Shown one piece after another: positions 47,055 to 55,014 of a DNA stretch of 64,000 nt. Below the pieces are notes generated by a model. That model was not told the DNA's origin and ran no database searches. It saw only the letters and a program-made list of their open reading frames with translations. The stretch lies in contig CAXXSY010000004.1 of NCBI GenBank assembly GCA_963665015.2, positions 372,001-436,000 on the forward strand. The letters run 5' to 3'. A program made the position numbers and the translations under genes. Numbering within the stretch: the first letter of the stretch is position 1; each line of letters begins with the position of its first letter. This DNA is from G963662655 sp963665015 (GTDB lineage: Bacteria; Cloacimonadota; Cloacimonadia; Cloacimonadales; JAIOQZ01).

Positions 47055-47265
47055 TGGCACAAGAATTGTACTATATAGAGGTAATACCGATTCGGTATGA
47101 TGAAGTTTTTGGTCTGGGCAAGACCTATCAGAGGGGCAGCGAGAACTCTTCACCCCGGTTTCGACCTGTCCCTCTCGAATATTTAATCCGGTCAGGAATG
47201 CCCCGCATGGGCGCAGTCATCGTTATTCTAATCTCCCCCAGATAGTAACCCCTGACCGGGTTTTC
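47055..47265 (+). ncRNA. Candidate structured RNA of unknown class
   Basis: The 556-bp gap 46868-47423 has no convincing gene. Within it, hairpins occur in a row: ATACCG/CGGTAT (47084-47098), GGTCT/AGACC (47111-47125), AGAGGGGCAG/CTGTCCCTCT (47130-47175, one G-U), and CCGGTCAGG/CCTGACCGG (47188-47259) enclosing GCCC/GGGC; the last is followed by GTTTT. The strand is inferred from that tail. A sequence resembling a -24/-12 promoter (TGGCACA...TTGTA) is at 47055-47070. It does not match tmRNA, RNase P, SRP RNA or a riboswitch that I know. Confidence 0.35.
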
Positions 47266-47423
47266 CTATCACCTTATCCCATGACATGATTACGAAAAAA
47301 GAAGAAACCATTGATAATCGTCCAGTATTAGACGCTTTGATGTTATACGGGCTTGCCCGGTTCCTGAGGGATAAAGAAGGGAAGACACAGTCTGGTAGGT
47401 CTGCCTCTACAGCAACACTTATC

Positions 47424-49214
47424 TTATCGCATCAGAAGCATCTTCCGTGTTTTTGTTCTGCCCTGGTATTTCATTTTGCAGAAATAGACACCGGTGGCAA
47501 CAGGGCGGTCGCATTCGTCCGTACCGTTCCATACGATCGGCAGATTGATATTCCCCGCGACATCGTCGTTGAACAGGCTTCGCACCCGCTGTCCCTTGAT
47601 GTTGTAGATCACCACTTCCACGTTCCCGGGATTCCCGATCGAGAGATTGATGGACGATCCGGGTCGGTAGGGATTTCCCATTGTTACAACGATACCGGAA
47701 TCTTCGGGCGTCGGTGGCGTCGGCTGGTAGTCTGGTCCCTGAAATTCGTAACATCCGATATCGATGATGTCGTTCACGATGCGTTCGTTGCCAGCCAGAT
47801 CGAGGGTGGTTGTCGGGATGGCGCTGGCATCCGGGAAACCGTTGTCGATGGCGCATGACCCCGTCAGAACGCTGTAGGGGTAGTTTCCCGCCAGGACAAA
47901 GAGCGGATCGTTCTCCTGCATGTTGGTGTAGATAAAAGATCCCGGCTGGATACCGGGCCCGCCCACGCTGCTTGTCCCTCCTTCGATCACGCCGTTATAG
48001 AAGCTGGGATCGCCCGTTGTCGCGTGTTCCTGATAATAGATATAGGAATTGTCCGCCGGGTTTCCCCACATGATACAATTGACAAAGGACGTGGTGGAAC
48101 GCTGGGAGTAGAAAACGCTGCCGGAGGTCGCCTCGTTGGCGGCAAACGTGCAATTGTACAGGAGCGGTTTGTTCTTGTCTTGGCCGTAAAAGGCCCCGCC
48201 GAAATCAGCTGTATTCGCGGTGAAAAGGCAATTGACGATGGTTGGGTAGTAGTTTGCTTCCCGGATATTGCACGCACCACCATAGGTCGCGCTGTTCTGG
48301 TCGAAGATGCAGGACTCGAAATCGTAGTATCCCATAAACAGATCGATCGCGCCGCCGCGGACTGCCTGGTTGTTGCGGAAGGTGCAGGAAACGACCTCGA
48401 AATCGTTCATGTGCGCAAGAAAAGCTCCTCCGTTCAGCCCGGATACGTTGTCGAGAAAGACGCAGTCCTCGAATAAGAGCGTCGAGATGATCGCGAGTCC
48501 TCCGCCACCGGAACGGGTCGCGATGTTGGCCTGGAACAGGCAGTCGTCGATCAGAACCAGTCCCTCGCAGTTGTTGATGAGGAATCCCGATCCTTCGAAC
48601 GATTGATTGGCCCTGAACTCGCTGCCGATGATCTCCAGGCTCGAGTTTTCGGCGTATAGGGCTCCGCCTTCAAGTTCCGCGATATTGTTTGTAAAAGTAC
48701 AGTTATTGATCTGGCATTCGCTGCGCGAGAGACTGAGTGCTCCGCCGCAGGAAGCGACATTCCCGGAGAACCGGCAACGGTCGAGGATCACGGTGCAGAA
48801 CTCACGCGCGAGGATCGCACCGCCCATGTAGTGGAAAGCGCCTTCGAAGCCATCGACGTTCTCGAACACGCAGTGCAGGAAATCGCCGGTTGCCCCGATC
48901 ATGTCTATGCCTTTCCATGTCGAGCGGACGCCGGGGGTGGCGTTGGTCACGAATCGGATGGAATCTTGCGCGGAGCCGTTCGCGTCGATTTCTCCTTCGG
49001 CCGTGAAAGAGAAGGAGTCCGTGAACACGACCCAGGTTCCGGAATCGATGGTCAGGTGTGCGCTCTTTTCCAGATAGAGGTCTCCGGTAACGAAGACCGT
49101 GTCGGCCTGCCAGACGTTCGATCCGGTCAGGTTACCGCTAACTTCGATGCTTTCCGAATGGAGCATCGTACACAGTGCTATGGTTACGAGTGTGAGATAG
49201 ATTATCCGTTTCAT
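47424..49214 (-). CDS. Secreted beta-helix protein with sorting domain
   Basis: 596 residues from ATG 49214, overlapping the upstream gene's stop by 4 bp. Signal peptide MKRIIYLTLVTIALCTMLHS. The body (about 60-470) is a right-handed beta-helix of the polymorphic outer-membrane/choice-of-anchor Q kind, with repeated F-x-x-N-x-A-x-x-G-G-A units (CTFTNNIAELEGGALYAENS, CLFTANTADFGGAFYG). The end is a slightly degenerate sorting domain: MGNPYRPGSSINLSI in place of YPNPFNP, YNIKGQRVRSLF, GVYFCKMK and RKMLLMR. Probably surface located; no active site seen. Translationally coupled to the deacetylase-like gene. Confidence 0.83.
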   Translation of the reverse strand: MKRIIYLTLVTIALCTMLHSESIEVSGNLTGSNVWQADTVFVTGDLYLEKSAHLTIDSGTWVVFTDSFSFTAEGEIDANGSAQDSIRFVTNATPGVRSTWKGIDMIGATGDFLHCVFENVDGFEGAFHYMGGAILAREFCTVILDRCRFSGNVASCGGALSLSRSECQINNCTFTNNIAELEGGALYAENSSLEIIGSEFRANQSFEGSGFLINNCEGLVLIDDCLFQANIATRSGGGGLAIISTLLFEDCVFLDNVSGLNGGAFLAHMNDFEVVSCTFRNNQAVRGGAIDLFMGYYDFESCIFDQNSATYGGACNIREANYYPTIVNCLFTANTADFGGAFYGQDKNKPLLYNCTFAANEATSGSVFYSQRSTTSFVNCIMWGNPADNSYIYYQEHATTGDPSFYNGVIEGGTSSVGGPGIQPGSFIYTNMQENDPLFVLAGNYPYSVLTGSCAIDNGFPDASAIPTTTLDLAGNERIVNDIIDIGCYEFQGPDYQPTPPTPEDSGIVVTMGNPYRPGSSINLSIGNPGNVEVVIYNIKGQRVRSLFNDDVAGNINLPIVWNGTDECDRPVATGVYFCKMKYQGRTKTRKMLLMR

Positions 49215-51181
49215 TTTACGTACACCGCCTTCGTCAGTTGGTTCCTGTTGTCGCTGTCGGTTACCCTGATCAAGTAAACCCCGCTTGCCAATCTGCTCAT
49301 GTCGTATTTCCAGTAGTCCGTCTTCAGGTGGTTTGCCTGCGTGATGCGCTGGCCGCGGATGTTGTAGATTGCGACGCCTTCGATGCACACGTCGCGATCG
49401 GTGATTCGCACGTGCAGGTGGTTATCCTTGATATAGCTGCGGATGGAATGAATCACCGGGTCGTCCGGATCATCAGTCGAGACGTATTCGAATTCGAGCG
49501 TGGTATAGGTATGCGGATGGAAGCTGGCGATTCCCTGGTAATCGTCCTGAAGCTGCGCCTCGAAGTCTTCGATGACGGTCGAACCGCCGTTGTAGAATGT
49601 GTATCGTATGTCCTGACGATCATACTCGATGCCGGTGACATAGACCGAGTCGGCGGCGCGGAGGTGATCGAACAGTCGTTCGGTCGGTACGATCCACAGG
49701 CCCTGATTCTGCTGTAAGTCGTCCAGCATTTCGAGGCAAGTTTCGACATCTTCCCGCACGATCCAGCGATCGTTGGCCTCGTCATGTTCGAGGAATCCCT
49801 GCCGAAGTGAGTTGTCCCGAATGTAGAAATGCGTATAGGGCTGCATGATACCGTTGTTTTCGAGAAGATCCAGCATGTTCGAGTAGGTTACACAGTGGAA
49901 GAAGTCCCACATCGGCCACGAGTTGTACATCCAGAACTGAGCGCGCAGTCGTTCGTAGTACCAGATTTCCCGATCCGGCTCGAAGGCGTAGAGTCTGTGC
50001 GGCAGTTGTCTGGGATCCTGGAAGCTGTCCAGGATATGTACATAGTAGTTATCTCCGATCCAGGCGTATTCGATTCCGGCGTCTTCCAGGATATCCATCA
50101 CGTAGAATTCGGATTCCGGATCGCAACCTTCGCGGCAGATGTCTTCCGGGTTGCCACCCCAGGAGTGATCGATCCACATGCGGATGTTGTATTGTGCCAT
50201 TTCGTTATGGAAGCATTCTTCCAGTGCTTGCATGTCGTCTTCGAGAGGATCGTAGGTATGCAAACCGATGGTACTCCCGGCTTCGAGGATATCCATCCAG
50301 TAATCGCCCATCGTATCGTAGTCGCATGCGAAAACGGTGTGGCAGTGGTTGATGTTGTTCGGTATGAGTCCCCGGGTTCCGAAGATTTCATCGTTTGGAT
50401 CGGATGAACCCCAGTACATGGCTCTGGCGAATTCACGATACTGGGAATCGGCATCGTGGGTTATGGCGAGCGCGGCTTTCTTCCCTGCCGGATAGGGATT
50501 GATATAGGGGAGAAGCGGCTTGGACTCGGTGATGACAAACTGATATTCGAGTGTTTCGCCGGCGGCAATCGGTCGCCAGTCGATATTGATGCCGTAATAG
50601 GTGGTGAAGTTTGCCCAGTGGTGGATGTAGTGATAGAAGTAAAGGGCGTCGTCGTAATACATCTCGATGCCGGGCGTGTCGCCGAGGTTCGAAGCTACGA
50701 TTCCGAGGTCTCCGCCCGGGAACGAATACTGGATGTTGCGCTGCATGAACGGATTGAGGTCGCGGTTCTGCATCGGGTCATTGTCCATGATAGCCTTTGG
50801 ACCTCTCAACGATGAATAGGTCTGGCTGAACGTGGGTTTCAGCCCCAGTGTCCAGATGTTTCGGTCGTCCAGTGCAGTAATGGAGACGTGCGCCCTGTGC
50901 CAGTCCGGAAGAAGATCGCCATCCAGATTCACCTCGACGGTCATTTCGAATCCATTCGAAGCGTATTCGAGTCGGACGATATTGCCGACAAGGTTTGCGT
51001 TGGCGAGTGTAAACACCTCTTCTTCCCAGTGGGTTGGGTCGGGGCGAAGCCGCATGACCGGATCGAGACTGAAGGTTATAAAATCCGTGTTGAACGTATG
51101 TGTGGTCGTGTTGAACTCGAGTGCCGACAGTAATTGAAAGCCTGCCACAATGATTAAGATAAGTAGTATATATACTTTCAT
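49211..51181 (-). CDS. Secreted protein, polysaccharide-deacetylase-like, with sorting tail
   Basis: 656 residues. Signal peptide MKVYILLILIIVAGFQLLSA. Residues ~30-225 form a beta-rich N-terminal domain. From about 230 a NodB-like barrel is suggested by ALAITHDADSQ (241-245 in place of F-D-D-G) and GLHTYDP (308-312 in place of H-S/T-x-x-H), followed by IDHSWGGNPED and a long region with DAGIEYAWIG. The second metal histidine is not conserved, so activity on chitin-like glycans is uncertain. The C-terminus is a sorting domain without YPNPFNP: YNIRGQRITQA, ASGVYLIRVTD, TKAVYVK. Confidence 0.72.
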   Translation of the reverse strand: MKVYILLILIIVAGFQLLSALEFNTTTHTFNTDFITFSLDPVMRLRPDPTHWEEEVFTLANANLVGNIVRLEYASNGFEMTVEVNLDGDLLPDWHRAHVSITALDDRNIWTLGLKPTFSQTYSSLRGPKAIMDNDPMQNRDLNPFMQRNIQYSFPGGDLGIVASNLGDTPGIEMYYDDALYFYHYIHHWANFTTYYGINIDWRPIAAGETLEYQFVITESKPLLPYINPYPAGKKAALAITHDADSQYREFARAMYWGSSDPNDEIFGTRGLIPNNINHCHTVFACDYDTMGDYWMDILEAGSTIGLHTYDPLEDDMQALEECFHNEMAQYNIRMWIDHSWGGNPEDICREGCDPESEFYVMDILEDAGIEYAWIGDNYYVHILDSFQDPRQLPHRLYAFEPDREIWYYERLRAQFWMYNSWPMWDFFHCVTYSNMLDLLENNGIMQPYTHFYIRDNSLRQGFLEHDEANDRWIVREDVETCLEMLDDLQQNQGLWIVPTERLFDHLRAADSVYVTGIEYDRQDIRYTFYNGGSTVIEDFEAQLQDDYQGIASFHPHTYTTLEFEYVSTDDPDDPVIHSIRSYIKDNHLHVRITDRDVCIEGVAIYNIRGQRITQANHLKTDYWKYDMSRLASGVYLIRVTDSDNRNQLTKAVYVK

Positions 51182-51393
51182 ATCCCTACACCTCCTGATG
51201 TCAAGCCCATGATATCTTTACGCGAATGTCAAGGAGAATTTCGGGTGTATAGGCAGGATTGAAGGAAAAAGTTGACATTCATAGTGTCTCATGTGACATT
51301 TTAGAATGTAGTGTTTGGTATCGTCAGTATTGATAATCTGAATTGCTATTCAAACAGAGGATTTGAAAGGATTTTCCATTTTGGAGGCACTGG

Positions 51394-53778
51394 ATGAAAC
51401 TCAGGCCCAAGCTTACCTTTACCTATATTCTGATCGTACTCTTTTCGATAACGGTTATGGTGATTCTGGGTACCGCAATTATTGACCGGATCGTACATCA
51501 GATGATGCAGGAGACGTTGAAGCTTCGCTTGACGCAAATCATGGACCGGCTTCACGATTATCATGCGATCCTTGAAGAGACGGGCTTGGACGAGATGGAC
51601 GGTTTTCTGGAGCAGACCGAAGCGGAGGCGATCCACGGTCTGAACAACTACCGTTTCGGCGAAACGGGCATGCTTTACATCGTCGATATGAATATCGATG
51701 TGGTTGTTCCGATACATTTCACGAAGGGTGACAGATTCGATCCCGATTTCTTCCGGCGGTTGATATCTGAGAAATCCGGACTCGTCGAGAGCCACGGTCA
51801 ACTCGGATCGAACCGTTTTACCATGTACGACACATTCGAGCCATGGCGCTGGCTGGTCATGATATCCATAGATCGAACAGAGATGTATCATTCGAAACAC
51901 CTGTATCTGGTACGTGTGATCCTGATCGCGATGATGATCCTGGTCATGACAGTCTTCATCGCACACACCCTTTCCCGAAGGATTACTCGTCGAATATACA
52001 CGCTGCTCGATTCGGTCAACGAAGTGGGGAAGGGGAATCTCGATGTGGAAATCAGTACGGCCCCGTGCAAGGACGAGATTTGCGCTTTGCAGACCGGGAT
52101 CGCGCACATGCTTGGTCAGATCACGCAACGAACGCGCGACCGGGAAAAGGCAGAAGATGCTCTGAAGGAATCGGAGCGACGCCTGTTCGATATCATCAAT
52201 TTTCTTCCCGACCCGACATTCGTGATCGATCTGGATCATCGTGTAATCGCCTGGAACCGAGCGATGGAAAGGATCACAGGGATTCCCGCGGACAAGATAC
52301 TCGGTCTGTCGGACTACGAATATGCAATGCCCTTTTACAAGAAGAAACGCCCCATCCTGATCGACATGGTTCTGCGCCCGCGTGAGGAGGTGCGCAAAAA
52401 CTACCAGAACGCATTCTGGCAGGACAACACGCTTGTGGCAGAGACGGAGGTCGAGCTTCAAAACAGCGGCAAGAAGACCTATATGATCGGGTCGGCGTGC
52501 GCGCTATACGATTCGACGGGGAAGCTGATCGGAGCGATCGAATCCATCAAGGATATCACGCCGCGCAAAACAATCGAAGAGGAGAAGGAGAAGCTATCGC
52601 TTCAGCTCCAGCGCTCCCAGAAGATGGAGGCGATCGGTACACTGGCGGGAGGTCTGGCGCACGACTTCAACAACGTCCTCGGCGGGATCAAGGGCACGGT
52701 TTCGCTCTTGAAATATACCATGGAGAACCACGGGGACGACCGCAAGAAATTCGAGGAATTTTTAGCGCTGATCGACCACGCGTCGGATCGCGCGGTGGAT
52801 ATGGTCGAACAGCTCCTGATGCTCTCCAAGCGGCAGAAACTTTCTCTGGAACCAGTCGATCTGAACAAGTCGCTGGAAAGCATCATCAAGATTTGCCACA
52901 GCACGTTCGATAAATCGATCGACATCAACGTGGAATACTATCCAAAGCCCGCGATGACGATGGCGGACCCGACCCAGATAGAACAGGTCATTCTGAATCT
53001 GGCGGTCAACGCTTCCCATGCCATGACGCTGATGCGGGACAAGAAGGACCACTACGGCGGATCGTTCTACGTGAGCATCGGAAAGCAGTATCTGGACAAG
53101 TATTTTACCTATTCCCACCCGAATTGCCAGGAGGGAGAGTACTGGATCGTACGGGTAAAGGACACCGGTGTCGGCATGGACGCCCAGACGATTTCGAAGA
53201 TATTCGACCCCTTCTTCACGACGAAGGATCAGGAATTCGGAACCGGTCTCGGGATGGCGATGGTCTATAGCATCATCCTGAATCACAAGGGATTCGTTGA
53301 CGTGTATTCCGAGTTGGGACTGGGAACCACGTTTCTGATCTACCTTCCGGTTCACACGAACAAGGCGATTCCCTTCCGGATATCGACCGAAGAAGCGATT
53401 CTCTGCAGCGGATCGGAAACGGTGCTGATCGTCGATGACGAGGAAATCATGCGGAATATCGGCAGGAGCATGCTTCAGGAATGCGGCTACAAGGTGCTCC
53501 TTGCAGCCAGTGGCGTGGAAGCGATCGAAATATATAAAGAAAAAGCCAGTGAGATCGATATTGTTCTGCTCGACATGGCGATGCCGAAGTTGTCGGGAAA
53601 AGAGACGTACAAGGTGCTGAAGAAAATCAATCCGGAGATCAAGGTTCTGCTGGCGTCTGGTTTCCGTCAGGATCAGCGCGTGGAAGAAACCCTCGAAATG
53701 GGCGTGAACGATTTTATCCAGAAACCGTATGTGATCAGCGACCTGACCATGATGATATCGAAAATACTGAAGGATTGA
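51394..53778 (+). CDS. Hybrid sensor histidine kinase (Cache-HAMP-PAS-HK-REC)
   Basis: 794 residues; GGAGG RBS. Two transmembrane helices (about 8-30 and 172-192) enclose a single-Cache-like sensor domain with the GETGMLYIVD motif. A HAMP linker (about 195-245), a PAS domain (DIINFLPDPTFVIDLDHRVI), then the kinase: H-box AGGLAHDFNNVLGGI with His423, N-box QVILNLAVNASHAM, G-boxes KDTGVGM and GTGLGMAMVY. A C-terminal receiver has phospho-acceptor Asp727 in VLLDMAMP. No response regulator gene is adjacent, so output runs through another partner. The ligand is unknown. Confidence 0.93.
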   Translation: MKLRPKLTFTYILIVLFSITVMVILGTAIIDRIVHQMMQETLKLRLTQIMDRLHDYHAILEETGLDEMDGFLEQTEAEAIHGLNNYRFGETGMLYIVDMNIDVVVPIHFTKGDRFDPDFFRRLISEKSGLVESHGQLGSNRFTMYDTFEPWRWLVMISIDRTEMYHSKHLYLVRVILIAMMILVMTVFIAHTLSRRITRRIYTLLDSVNEVGKGNLDVEISTAPCKDEICALQTGIAHMLGQITQRTRDREKAEDALKESERRLFDIINFLPDPTFVIDLDHRVIAWNRAMERITGIPADKILGLSDYEYAMPFYKKKRPILIDMVLRPREEVRKNYQNAFWQDNTLVAETEVELQNSGKKTYMIGSACALYDSTGKLIGAIESIKDITPRKTIEEEKEKLSLQLQRSQKMEAIGTLAGGLAHDFNNVLGGIKGTVSLLKYTMENHGDDRKKFEEFLALIDHASDRAVDMVEQLLMLSKRQKLSLEPVDLNKSLESIIKICHSTFDKSIDINVEYYPKPAMTMADPTQIEQVILNLAVNASHAMTLMRDKKDHYGGSFYVSIGKQYLDKYFTYSHPNCQEGEYWIVRVKDTGVGMDAQTISKIFDPFFTTKDQEFGTGLGMAMVYSIILNHKGFVDVYSELGLGTTFLIYLPVHTNKAIPFRISTEEAILCSGSETVLIVDDEEIMRNIGRSMLQECGYKVLLAASGVEAIEIYKEKASEIDIVLLDMAMPKLSGKETYKVLKKINPEIKVLLASGFRQDQRVEETLEMGVNDFIQKPYVISDLTMMISKILKD

Positions 53779-54660
53779 TCATCTACGGACTCTCTGGATC
53801 AGTATTCCGCCAATGATGAACAGGAGACCGACGATCGTCGAGAAGTGTATCGCCTCCCCGAGAACCACATTGATAACCATCAGCGAGATGAAGGGCGTGA
53901 CGTAGATCAGGTTGGCGATCCGCGCCGTGTGCTTCGCCAGACTGAGCGCCTTGAGCCAGACGACGAAGGTAAGACCCATTTCGAACAATCCGATATAGGC
54001 ATCGCCGACAAGTCCTTTCCAGTCAGGCAATTCCCATGCGCCGGTCACCAGATGCCAGACGAGGATGAAGACGCTGCCGAAGAAGAAATTGAGGAAGAGT
54101 TTCAGCACCTCGTCGCGACGGTCGCGCAGATTGAATATCCAGAACAGCGCCCACAGCAGGGAGCTTCCCACCGCCAGCGCGACGCCGGTAAGATTGCCGA
54201 ACTGCATCGACGCGAGGTTGCCCTTCACCGCGATGAACAGCACGCCGAAAAAGCTCAGTACGACGCCGGCGAGGTCCATAGCAGTCACCTTTTTCTTCAG
54301 GAGCGGGATGGAGAGTAGCACCATCACCACGCCCCAGGTGTAGTTCAAGACCTGCGCCTCCTGCGCCTGCAAGAGGTCGTACGCCTTGAAAAGCACGAGG
54401 TAGTAGGCGAAGGGATTCAGCAGTCCGAGCGTCATGGAGCGGAGGATGTCCTTGCCGGTCTGCTTGAAAACGAGGTGCAGCTTTTTCTGGAAAGCGAGGA
54501 TTCCCAATAGCAGCAGCGTGGATGTCAGGGATGAGAAGAGCAGCATGACCGATGGGCTCTGGTACCTCAGCGACAACTTGAATGCCGACGAGACCGTTGA
54601 CCACAGCGCGATGGCGATCAAGCCGTAGAAATATGCGTTGCTGCGTAGCGATCCTTTCAT
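53779..54660 (-). CDS. EamA/DMT-family transporter
   Basis: 293 residues from ATG 54660 (GGGGAACGA upstream). Ten hydrophobic segments in two EamA halves (first: YFYGLIAIALWSTVSSAFKL; second: LTGVALAVGSSLLWALFWI) predict an inner-membrane drug/metabolite exporter. YPS-like substrates cannot be inferred. The gene ends one base after the kinase stop and is convergent with it; its start faces the structured repeat upstream of feoB. Confidence 0.9.
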   Translation of the reverse strand: MKGSLRSNAYFYGLIAIALWSTVSSAFKLSLRYQSPSVMLLFSSLTSTLLLLGILAFQKKLHLVFKQTGKDILRSMTLGLLNPFAYYLVLFKAYDLLQAQEAQVLNYTWGVVMVLLSIPLLKKKVTAMDLAGVVLSFFGVLFIAVKGNLASMQFGNLTGVALAVGSSLLWALFWIFNLRDRRDEVLKLFLNFFFGSVFILVWHLVTGAWELPDWKGLVGDAYIGLFEMGLTFVVWLKALSLAKHTARIANLIYVTPFISLMVINVVLGEAIHFSTIVGLLFIIGGILIQRVRR

Positions 54661-54748
54661 TCGTTCCCCAAGATTGATTCTATGATTCGATTGCCCGTAG
54701 CCGCCCCAATCTGTAAAGGAAAAAGAGTGCGCCGGATGGTCAGGCAAT

Positions 54749-54911
54749 CACCCACACCTTCGCCCGATCCCCCGCTTCACCGTGGTTTTTGGGGATCCCT
54801 GGTTGTTACCTCCGGTAAAACCAACAAACCGCGACTTCCTGACTATCGGACACGGGAATAAAGTCGCGGAACACCACGGCTTCGCGGGCGATCGAACGAA
54901 TCTGCCGGGTG
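54749..54911. repeat. Nested-stem structured element, variant A
   Basis: A 163-nt nested fold: CACCC/GGGTG, TTCG/CGAA, CGAT/ATCG, CCCGC/GCGGG, CCGTGGT/ACCACGG, then CCGCGACTT/AAGTCGCGG closing a loop with CTGACTATCGGACACGGG. An extra hairpin (TGGTT-g-TTACC...GGTAA-a-AACCA) is inserted on the 5' side. Two other copies (61682-61809 and 61989-62116) have different stem sequences that still pair, and the same loop. It lies in the divergent gap between the EamA gene and feoB. Confidence 0.7.
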
Positions 54912-54949
54912 TTTACGCATTGTCGGTGTGTTTCCGAACGAAATATTGT

Positions 54950-54999
54950 TTGACAAATGCGACTGAGTCACTGATATTGAGAATGATAATCAGTCTCAA
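54950..54999 (+). promoter_or_regulatory. feoB promoter with Fur box
   Basis: TTGACA (54950-54955) and GATATT (54973-54978) are 17 bp apart. A dyad TTGAGAATGATAATCAGTCTCAA-like Fur box (54977-54999, arms TGAGA...TCTCA around TGATAATCA) overlaps the end of the -10 and the expected start site, the position for iron-dependent repression. The feoB ATG is 16 bp further. Confidence 0.72.
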
Positions 55000-55014
55000 A
55001 TTTGAGGAGTCGAA

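Noticed and set aside
47055..47070. Sigma-54 promoter as a firm call
   Set aside because: Two consensus positions mismatch and no rpoN or enhancer-binding regulator is visible; kept only as a remark on the RNA candidate.
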